A stretch of DNA of 64,000 nt from JAAYVZ01 sp035384965 (lineage in GTDB: Bacteria > Acidobacteriota > Thermoanaerobaculia > Thermoanaerobaculales > Thermoanaerobaculaceae). Below, piece after piece: positions 57,922 to 64,000 of this stretch. Location of the stretch: positions 1 to 64,000 of the forward strand of contig DAOOJE010000002.1 of the NCBI GenBank assembly GCA_035384965.1. Direction: 5' to 3'. Under the pieces are notes generated by a model, which was not told where the DNA came from, ran no database searches, and saw only the letters and a list, made by a program, of their open reading frames with translations. The position numbers and the translations under genes were made by a program. Each line of letters opens with the position of its first letter. Positions within the stretch are counted from its first letter, which is position 1.

Positions 57922-58574
57922 ACCGCGGCGAGGAGCTGGCGTACTACCGCGCCGTCGAGGACGCCTTCGCGGCCCTGCGCGGCACCGTCTTCATCTTCAA
58001 GCCCAAGGACTTCGCTCTGCTGCAGGGATGGTGGCGGGCGGGCGTGCCGCTGGCGGCGGTGATGGCGGGTCTGGCCGAGGTCTTCGAACGGGCCCGCCAG
58101 CGCGACGCCGATCCTCCATCCTCCCTCGCGTACTGCCGCCACGCCGTCAACCGCCACGCGAAGCGGCTGGCGGCGGCCCACGTCGGGGGCGGAAAGCCCG
58201 CACCGGGCGTGCAGGTCGGTCCTGCGCTCGCCCGCCTCGTCGCGGCGGTGAGGCGGAGCGCGGCGGCGTGGAAGGGCGAGGCGGCGGTCGAGCAGGTGCT
58301 CGAAAACCTGGCGAGGGCCATCGAGGGCATGCCGGCTGGAGCGCCTCCCGCGGCTGTCGAGGTGGCGCTCGAACACCTCGAGAGCGCGACGCTGGAGGCG
58401 CTGCTGGCGGCGCTTCCGGCCACCGACCGCGAGCGGCTGGAGGTCGGCTTGCCGGAGCAGCCGCCCGCCCCTGGCGTCGCGCCCGAGGTGGCGGCGCGCA
58501 GCCGCCGGGCGCTGCTGGCCCGGACGGTGCGGGAACGGGTCGGCCTGCCGCGGCTGGAGCTGGACGGTGCCTGA
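57894..58574 (+). CDS. uncharacterised operon protein
   Basis: A 226-residue soluble, mainly helical protein for which I recognise no family. The N terminus (about 15-90) holds VFIFKPKDFALLQGWWRAGVPLAAVM and a helix with AYCRHAVNRHAKR; the middle is Ala-rich and the C-terminal 40 residues are basic. The compact N-terminal half might be a small helical DNA- or RNA-binding unit, but that is a guess. It overlaps coaX by 28 bases and the methyltransferase gene by eight, so it is surely translated within the operon. Confidence 0.7.
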   Translation: MGAQPPDPVDRGEELAYYRAVEDAFAALRGTVFIFKPKDFALLQGWWRAGVPLAAVMAGLAEVFERARQRDADPPSSLAYCRHAVNRHAKRLAAAHVGGGKPAPGVQVGPALARLVAAVRRSAAAWKGEAAVEQVLENLARAIEGMPAGAPPAAVEVALEHLESATLEALLAALPATDRERLEVGLPEQPPAPGVAPEVAARSRRALLARTVRERVGLPRLELDGA

Positions 58575-59802
58575 GGTGCGGATCCTCGAGCTGGCGGGGG
58601 GTGGCGCCGGGCTGGCCCGCCACGAGGGGCGCGTGTGGCTCGTGCGCGGCGCCTTGCCGGGGGAGATCGTCGAGGCCGTCGAGGAACGGCGTCGGGCCGG
58701 GATCGTGGAGGGCCGCACGGTGCGCGTGGTGCAGCCGGGCGCGTGGCGCGACCCCGAGCCGTGCCCGGCGGCGGGGCTGTGCGGTGGCTGCGATCTCGCC
58801 AACGTGCGGCGCGAGGCGGTGGCCGAGGCGCTGCGCCAGGTGGTGCGGGGGGCGCTGCGGCACGCTGCGCCGGCGCTCGCCGAGGCAGTGGAAGGGGCGC
58901 CGGTCGCGGTCTCGCCGCCGGGGTGGCGACTGCGCGCCAGGCTGCAGTGGGACCGGTCGAGCGCCCGGCTCGGGTTTTTCGCGCCCCGCTCCCATCACGT
59001 GGCCGACATTGCGCCGTGCCGGGTGCTGGCCCCGCGGCTGGCCGCGGCGCGGCCTCGCCTGGCCGCGGCGCTGGGCTCGGCCGGGATTCCGGACGGCCAG
59101 CTCGAGTGGGTGGAGGACCTCGAAGGCGCCCACGCCGTGGCCGGGTGGATCGGGCCTGGGGCGCCTCCGCGCGGGCCGGTCGAGGGAGTGGACGGATGGC
59201 ACCCGCTGAACCGGGAGGGAGCGGTGCGGGCCGGCGGGTGGGGTCGCCGCACGGTCACGATGCGGCTGCCTTTGCCGCTCGAGGTGCCGGTGGGGGTCTT
59301 CTTCCAGGGCAACCGCCATCTCGCACCGAAACTCTGGGAGCGGGTCGCAGGGATGGTGCGCCAACTCGCTCCCAAGCGGGTCGTCGATCTCTATGGTGGA
59401 GTGGGTTTTTTGGGCGCCGCGGCCCGGCACGCCGGGGTCGGGGAGCTCGTCGTGGTCGAAAGCCAGCCGCCGGCGGCGCGGGCGGCGGCTCACAACCTGC
59501 CCGGTGCCGAGGTCGTACCGGCCACGGCCGAGGCGTTTCTGGCCGCGCCGCCCCCGCGGGGCGGCACGCTGGCGATCGTGGACCCGCCTCGCGAGGGGCT
59601 GTCGCGCCTGGCCAGGCGGCAGCTGCTCGCCTGGCGGCCCGCTGCGGTACTGGCACTGGCGTGCGACCCGGCGGCCGGCGGCCGCGACCTCGGTACCCTG
59701 CTGGGCGCGGGGTACGCGCTGGCTGCTCTCGAGCTGTGGGACATGTTCGGCGGATCGCACCATGCCGAGATGGTGGCCTTCCTCGTGGACACCGCCGCCT
59801 GA
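58567..59802 (+). CDS. TrmA/RlmD-family uracil-C5 RNA methyltransferase
   Basis: A 411-residue methyltransferase. A short N-terminal TRAM-like beta region (1-60) is followed by an iron-sulfur set (CPAAGLCGGCDL near 66-77 and a Cys near 154). The SAM-binding fold starts with VVDLYGGVGFLG (near 272-283), IVDPPREGL (near 338) is motif IV, and the catalytic Cys is in LALACDPAAGGRDL (near 363). The C-terminal Glu in HHAEMVAFL is the general base. It makes m5U in 23S rRNA or tRNA; which one cannot be told. GTG start overlapping the upstream gene. Confidence 0.9.
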   Translation: MPEVRILELAGGGAGLARHEGRVWLVRGALPGEIVEAVEERRRAGIVEGRTVRVVQPGAWRDPEPCPAAGLCGGCDLANVRREAVAEALRQVVRGALRHAAPALAEAVEGAPVAVSPPGWRLRARLQWDRSSARLGFFAPRSHHVADIAPCRVLAPRLAAARPRLAAALGSAGIPDGQLEWVEDLEGAHAVAGWIGPGAPPRGPVEGVDGWHPLNREGAVRAGGWGRRTVTMRLPLPLEVPVGVFFQGNRHLAPKLWERVAGMVRQLAPKRVVDLYGGVGFLGAAARHAGVGELVVVESQPPAARAAAHNLPGAEVVPATAEAFLAAPPPRGGTLAIVDPPREGLSRLARRQLLAWRPAAVLALACDPAAGGRDLGTLLGAGYALAALELWDMFGGSHHAEMVAFLVDTAA

Positions 59803-62053
59803 GCCTCCCGGCGCCGCTCTGCAGGCGGCGGCGGTGGGGACAGTTGCGGCCGCTGCGGCCGGCAACCTCTGGCCGCCGCCTTCGCTGCTGGCGTGGCCGC
59901 TGGCCGCGATGGCGCTGGCGAGCGGGGTGGCGGCACTGCGCGGGGGGCGCCTCGTGGTGTGGTTCGGGTGCGGGTTGATGCTCGGCCTGGCGGCCACTGC
60001 CGCGGCGCCGAAGGCAATCCGGCCGGGTCCGGTGCCGGTGCGCTTCGCGGCGACGATCCGGGACGGCTGGACGGCCGGGACTCGCGGCTTTGCAACCCGC
60101 GTGCGGGTCGAGGAGGTCACCACGGCCCGGGGTGCGGTCCGTACCGCCGGCGAGCTGACGCTGACAGTCGGGGGCGAGGTGGCGGCAGCCGAGTTGCCGG
60201 CCCCGGGGAGCCGCTGCGAGGGAACCGGCGAGCTGCTCTACGACCGCGAGAGCGAGTTGCGGTCCCCGCTCTTGCGGGTGAAGACCAGGCTGCTGCTGCG
60301 CGCCAGCCCGCCTCGATGGTGGTCGGTCGATGCCGGGCGGGCACGCCTCGTGGAGCGGCTCCGGCGCGCCGCTGGCGAGGGCGCATTCCGCCGCGACGGT
60401 GCGGCGCTGGCAGCGGCGCTGGTGCTGGGGCGCAAGGAGGGGCTCGACCGCGAGGCCGTCGGCACGCTCCGACAGGCAGGGCTGGCCCACATCCTGTCGG
60501 TGTCGGGGCTGCACGTCGTGCTCGTCTCGACGCTCCTGTGGGGGGTGTTGACCGCGGTGGGTCTTGCACCCCGCCAGAGGCGAGTCGTGCTCGTCATCGG
60601 AGTGCTCGGTTTTGCCGTGCTGTCGGGCGGCTCGACGCCGGTGCTGCGAGCCACGGCCGCCACGGTGGCCTACCTGCTGACGCGCCTGGCAGGACGGCCT
60701 GTGCTCCCTCTGCCGGCCATGTGGGCCGTCGTTGCAGGGCTCGTGGCGCTCGATCCGGCGGCGCTCCTGCAGCCGGGCTTCCAGCTTTCGGCCGGAGTCG
60801 CGCTGGCGTTGATCCGCTGGGTCGGGCCGCTCGTGGAGGCGGCGGAGGTGCTGCCGCGGTGGCTGGCGTCGGCGCTTTCCGTGGCGTGCGTCGGGCAGCT
60901 CGCGTCGTGGCCGCTCGTGGGCGTGGCGTTCGCCGGAGTGCCGCCGCTCGGCGTGTTCGCCAACCTCCTGGCGGCGCCGCTGGCGCTGCCGCTGGTGGCG
61001 GCGAGCCTGCTCGCGGTCCTCGCCGCTGCCGTCTGGGCGCCGGCGGCGGCCCCCCTGCTGTGGGCGGTGGGGATCGGCCATGCTGCCCTGGTGCGCATTT
61101 CCGATTGGGGCGCGACCTCCACCTGGCTATTCGCGCCCCCGCCGCCCGCCCTCCTGGCTGCCGGCGCCGCTCTGCTCGTGGCCGGCGTGGTGAGCTGGCG
61201 GCGTGCCTGGGCGCCGGCGCTGCTGCTGGCGGCCGGCAGTGTGGCGTGGACTCTCGCGCCGGCCCGGCCGCCTGCTGGCGCGGGCGAGGTGCGGATGCTC
61301 CCGGTCGGCGACGGCATGGCGCTGCTCGTGCGCGCTGGCGGCGCGCGGGTGCTGGTGGACGCCGGACGCGGGCCGAGCGAGGCGCTGCGAGGGCTGGCGG
61401 CCGCCAGGGCGCGCCGTCTCGACGCGCTCGTGATCACGCACGCCGACGCGGATCACACCGGCGGTGCGCCCACCGTGCTCGAGCGGGCGCGCGTCGGCGA
61501 GCTGGTGCTGCCCGCGCTCATCGCCGAGCGGCCCGAGCTGCAATCGCTGCGAGCGATCGCCAGCCGTCGATCGGTGCCGGTGCGGCTGGTGGCGGCAGGC
61601 GACCCGTGCGCGTGGAAGGGGATGTCCGGTCGGGTCTTGTGGCCGCCGGCGGAAGGCCGGCTCGGCGACAACGACACGAGCCTCGTGGCCGTACTCGAGA
61701 GCGGAGGGATGCGAGTGCTGGTGACCGGCGACATCGAGGCGGGAGGCGAGGCGGCGCTGGTGCGGTCGGGCGCCGACCTGCGCGCCGAGGTGCTGCAGAT
61801 GCCTCATCACGGCTCGAAGACGTCCTCGAGTCGGGTGCTGCTCGACGCCGTGCGACCGCGCGTGGCGCTGGCGGCAACCGGTGTGCACCCGCGCTTCGAC
61901 TACCCGCATCCGGTGGTGGTTGCCCGCGTGAGGGCGCTTCCCGCGCTGGTCGTAGCGCAGGCGTGGGGGGTCGAGCGCGTGTGGTGGGGCCGCGAGACGA
62001 TCGTGGTCGGCACCCGGGAGCCGGTGTCGGTGCCGAGGGAGCGGGGAAGGTGA
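59762..62053 (+). CDS. comEC: ComEC/Rec2-type DNA uptake channel
   Basis: A 763-residue membrane protein. An N-terminal pair of helices and a soluble OB-like loop (about 75-180) are followed by the Competence domain (about 200-490): HILSVSGLHVVLVS, GSTPVLRATAATVAYL and about nine helices. The C-terminal part (about 510-763) is a metallo-beta-lactamase fold with THADADHTGG and MPHHGSKTSSS; the usual DVGQGD motif reads PVGDGMA, so one ligand-region residue differs. It forms the inner-membrane channel for single-stranded DNA in transformation. The start is uncertain: ATG 59762 overlaps the previous gene by 41 bases; GTG 59834 is an alternative. Confidence 0.92.
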   Translation: MPRWWPSSWTPPPEPPGAALQAAAVGTVAAAAAGNLWPPPSLLAWPLAAMALASGVAALRGGRLVVWFGCGLMLGLAATAAAPKAIRPGPVPVRFAATIRDGWTAGTRGFATRVRVEEVTTARGAVRTAGELTLTVGGEVAAAELPAPGSRCEGTGELLYDRESELRSPLLRVKTRLLLRASPPRWWSVDAGRARLVERLRRAAGEGAFRRDGAALAAALVLGRKEGLDREAVGTLRQAGLAHILSVSGLHVVLVSTLLWGVLTAVGLAPRQRRVVLVIGVLGFAVLSGGSTPVLRATAATVAYLLTRLAGRPVLPLPAMWAVVAGLVALDPAALLQPGFQLSAGVALALIRWVGPLVEAAEVLPRWLASALSVACVGQLASWPLVGVAFAGVPPLGVFANLLAAPLALPLVAASLLAVLAAAVWAPAAAPLLWAVGIGHAALVRISDWGATSTWLFAPPPPALLAAGAALLVAGVVSWRRAWAPALLLAAGSVAWTLAPARPPAGAGEVRMLPVGDGMALLVRAGGARVLVDAGRGPSEALRGLAAARARRLDALVITHADADHTGGAPTVLERARVGELVLPALIAERPELQSLRAIASRRSVPVRLVAAGDPCAWKGMSGRVLWPPAEGRLGDNDTSLVAVLESGGMRVLVTGDIEAGGEAALVRSGADLRAEVLQMPHHGSKTSSSRVLLDAVRPRVALAATGVHPRFDYPHPVVVARVRALPALVVAQAWGVERVWWGRETIVVGTREPVSVPRERGR

Positions 62054-62982
62054 GCGAGCTGATCGTCGTGGCCGGTCCCACCGGCGCGGGCAAGACCGTC
62101 CTGGGCGCGGCGGTGGCCGAGCGCCTGGGCGGCGAGGTGGTCTCGGCCGATGCGTTCGCGGTGTACCGAGGCCTCGACATCGGCACGGCCAAGCCGCCGC
62201 GCGAGTTGCGCGAGCGGGTGCCCCACCACCTGCTCGACATCGCCGACCCGCGCCGGACGTACTCCGCCGGGGCGTTCATCCGCGACGCCGACGCGGCCAT
62301 CGCGGCGATCGCGGCCCGTGGCCGGGTGACGGTCGTGGTCGGCGGCACGCACTTTTACGTCCGGGCGCTGCTGCGGGGGCTGTTTTCCGAGCCCCCCAAG
62401 GATTCGGCGCTGCGGGCCGAGCTGGAGGCGGAGTGGGAGCGCGACCCCGCGGCGGTGCGCGCCAGATTCGAGCGCGTTGACCCCGAAGCCGCGGCGCGCA
62501 TCCCGCCGCGCGATCGCCAGCGCACCCTGCGGGCGCTGGAGGTCTGGGCGGCGACGGGCCGGCCGATGTCCGAACTCTGGCGGCGAGAGCGCCGGGAAGG
62601 GTTCCGTTACCGCTATGTGATGCTCGGGGTCGCCCCACCGCGCCCGCAGCTCCATGCTAGGATTGCGGTGCGGGTCGACGCCATGCTGGCAGCGGGGTTG
62701 CTCGACGAAGTTCGCACACTGTTGGAGCAGGGCGTGCCTCGGAGCGCGCAGGCGTTCAAGGCGATCGGCTACCGGGAGTGCATGCGGGTGCTGGACGGCA
62801 CCTGGAGCCTGGAGCAGGCCCGCGAAGAGATGATCGTGGCCACGCGCCGGCTGGCCAAGCGGCAACTGACATGGTTGCGCAGCGAGCCGGCGGTGGAGTG
62901 GCTCGCCGGGTTCGGCGAGGCCGGGGTGGACGAGGTGATGGCAGGGCTGGAGGCGCGCCGTGGAGCAATCGCAGGATCGTAG
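62050..62982 (+). CDS. miaA: tRNA dimethylallyltransferase
   Basis: A 310-residue enzyme of normal length. VVAGPTGAGKTVLGAAVAE is the P loop. DAFAVYRGLDIGTAKP (usually DSxQxYxGxxIGTAKP; here Ala-Phe replaces Ser-Gln) binds the acceptor base, and VVVGGTHFYVRALLRG and RDRQRTLRALEV follow. It adds an isopentenyl group to A37 of tRNAs reading UNN codons. The GTG overlaps the comEC stop (GTGA). hfq starts within its last 23 bases; the miaA-hfq order is widely conserved. Confidence 0.95.
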   Translation: MSELIVVAGPTGAGKTVLGAAVAERLGGEVVSADAFAVYRGLDIGTAKPPRELRERVPHHLLDIADPRRTYSAGAFIRDADAAIAAIAARGRVTVVVGGTHFYVRALLRGLFSEPPKDSALRAELEAEWERDPAAVRARFERVDPEAAARIPPRDRQRTLRALEVWAATGRPMSELWRRERREGFRYRYVMLGVAPPRPQLHARIAVRVDAMLAAGLLDEVRTLLEQGVPRSAQAFKAIGYRECMRVLDGTWSLEQAREEMIVATRRLAKRQLTWLRSEPAVEWLAGFGEAGVDEVMAGLEARRGAIAGS

Positions 62983-63220
62983 CAAGGCAGCGGTCAACGT
63001 CCAGGACAGCTTCTTCTACGCCCTCCGCCGGGAGGGCAAGACCATCCACGTGTACTTGCTGACCGGCAAGCGCGTGACCGGCGTGCTCCGTCGCTTCGAC
63101 CGCTACGCGCTGGTCGTGGAAAGCCACGGGCTCGAGAACCTCATCTACAAGCACTCGGTGGCGACCGTGTGCCTCGCCCGCGGCGGCGACGGTGAGCACC
63201 TTGCGGCGAGCGCCGAGTAG
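62960..63220 (+). CDS. hfq: RNA chaperone Hfq
   Basis: An 86-residue Sm-like protein. The Sm1 region (NVQDSFFYALRREGKTIHVY) and Sm2 region (ENLIYKHSVATV) are intact, forming the hexamer ring that pairs small RNAs with mRNAs. The canonical YKHA reads YKHS. The GTG start overlaps miaA by 23 bases. The C-terminal tail is short (about 14 residues), as in non-enterobacterial Hfq. Confidence 0.95.
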   Translation: MEQSQDRSKAAVNVQDSFFYALRREGKTIHVYLLTGKRVTGVLRRFDRYALVVESHGLENLIYKHSVATVCLARGGDGEHLAASAE

Positions 63221-64000
63221 GATCGGGCTGGTCCTCCTCGTCGGGCTGGTGGCGGCATGCCGGACAGCTGCGCCGCCGGCGAGGATCGGCCGGGTGCCGG
63301 ACCCCTTGCTCGGCCCCGTGCCCGGGGCCGCTCTCAGCGACGAGCAGAAGGCCTCGGTGCAGCGGGCGGTCGCGATTGCCGAGCGGGGGGAGTTCCTGCG
63401 CGCCGCACGCGAACTCGAGGCGCTGCCGGCGGCCCACCCGGCGGTGCGGCTGGCGGCGGCCGAAATCGTGTTCCTGCAAGGAGGCGCGGCCTCGGCCGCA
63501 GCCGAGAAGCTGGTCTCCGAGCACCCCGGGTACGCGGCGGCTTGGGGGTTGCTGGCGCTCGCACACCAGCGCGAGGGAGAGGTCCGGAAGGCCGTGGCGG
63601 TAGCGCGCCGTGCGGCCGACCTGGGGCTGGTCGGCGACTGGGGACGGCGGGCCGACGAATGGGAGAAGGGGCTCACCGACCGTCTTCTCGCCGAGGGGAC
63701 AGCGCTGCTCCAGCGTGGCGACGCGGCGGGTGCGCTCCGCATCGCCAGCGAGGTGCTGTCCGCCACGCCCACCGTGGCGGCAGCGCGCATGCTGGCCACG
63801 CGGGCCCACCTCGCGATGGGGCAGGCCAAGGCCGCAGCCGGGCTGGTGCCGGCGTTGCCGGACACCGAGGAAGGGCTGGAGTTGAAGGGACAGGTGGCGG
63901 AGCGGTTGGGCCAGTGGGACCTCGCGGTCGAGTTCTACTCCCGTCTCGGCGCCTCGAACCCCCGCAAGTGCGAGCTGCTGCGCACCGCGCGCGAGCAGTT
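63192..64000 (+). CDS. TPR-like lipoprotein, partial at the window end
   Basis: An open frame from GTG 63192 runs off the window after 269 codons. Residues 1-23 form a lipoprotein signal peptide with the lipobox LVAAC (lipidated Cys near 23), so the protein is anchored in the inner or outer membrane. Residues about 50-269 are Ala/Leu-rich helical hairpins like TPR repeats (AERGEFLRAARELEALPA, AAWGLLALAHQREGEVRKAV, LLQRGDAAGALRIASEVL). It overlaps hfq by 29 bases and closes the visible operon. Function unknown. Confidence 0.8.
   Translation, partial: MSTLRRAPSRIGLVLLVGLVAACRTAAPPARIGRVPDPLLGPVPGAALSDEQKASVQRAVAIAERGEFLRAARELEALPAAHPAVRLAAAEIVFLQGGAASAAAEKLVSEHPGYAAAWGLLALAHQREGEVRKAVAVARRAADLGLVGDWGRRADEWEKGLTDRLLAEGTALLQRGDAAGALRIASEVLSATPTVAAARMLATRAHLAMGQAKAAAGLVPALPDTEEGLELKGQVAERLGQWDLAVEFYSRLGASNPRKCELLRTAREQ

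Overview
The window is about 70% GC and densely coded, with many ATGA or GTGA start/stop overlaps. The envelope genes are Gram-negative in type: a LpxL/HtrB-like acyltransferase, PlsC-like acyltransferase, lipoprotein, Hfq, IPTL-CTERM and RHS proteins. Together with delta-60/PKD exoproteins, a DUF4388 regulator, a Ser/Thr kinase and a BLUF-EAL protein, this gene mix resembles Acidobacteriota (perhaps Thermoanaerobaculia/Holophagae) more than Myxococcota or Actinobacteria. The placement is an inference from gene content only.

Layout. 0.3-1.8 kb: multi-spanning GT-C-like protein. 1.8-6.9 kb (minus): hybrid histidine kinase, MFS exporter, zinc-ribbon protein and PH-like-repeat protein as one probable operon. 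7.0-9.0 kb: ZIP transporter and Old Yellow Enzyme reductase. 9.2-11.4 kb: zinc-ribbon membrane protein and LEA14-like protein, converging on a patatin. 11.5-14.6 kb: degenerate receiver-PilZ protein, BLUF-EAL blue-light protein and DUF368 lipid-carrier translocase. 14.6-18.1 kb (minus): 1159-aa delta-60/PKD exoprotein ending in a duplicated uncharacterised module. 18.3-23.8 kb (minus): MetH plus a homocysteine methyltransferase-MTHFR fusion. 24.06 kb: tRNA-Phe with a near-consensus promoter. 24.3-27.3 kb: SSS symporter and OFA-type MFS with a strong terminator between them. 27.9 kb: HMCES/YedK. 29.2-30.8 kb: a second exoprotein with the same module fused to an FGE-sulfatase domain. 31.3-34.1 kb: membrane Ser/Thr kinase with FG-GAP-like and TPR parts.

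34.1-37.3 kb is a decayed defence island: a full-length DUF262-HNH (GmrSD-like) gene, the last 67 codons of a type I methylase (HsdM) and a frameshifted IS transposase end. 37.4-47.2 kb is a surface/RHS locus: an IPTL-CTERM protein and a 1684-aa RHS protein, divergent from an AfsR-like regulator, with direct repeats at 11-bp period in the 86-bp gap. 47.3 kb holds a second IS remnant. 47.9-50 kb has lipid acyltransferases and a Rieske protein. 50.0-53.6 kb has a receiver-DUF4388 protein, MarR-YceI and a radical SAM protein. 53.7 kb to the window end is one tightly packed housekeeping operon: valS-birA-coaX-unknown-rlmD/trmA-like-comEC-miaA-hfq-TPR lipoprotein.

Themes: c-di-GMP/light signalling, several receiver domains without the phospho-acceptor Asp, a recurring exoprotein module, a possible leaderless promoter style (-10-like hexamer 6-7 bp before the start codon) at several genes, and low-complexity repeat DNA that also appears inside metH and valS linkers.
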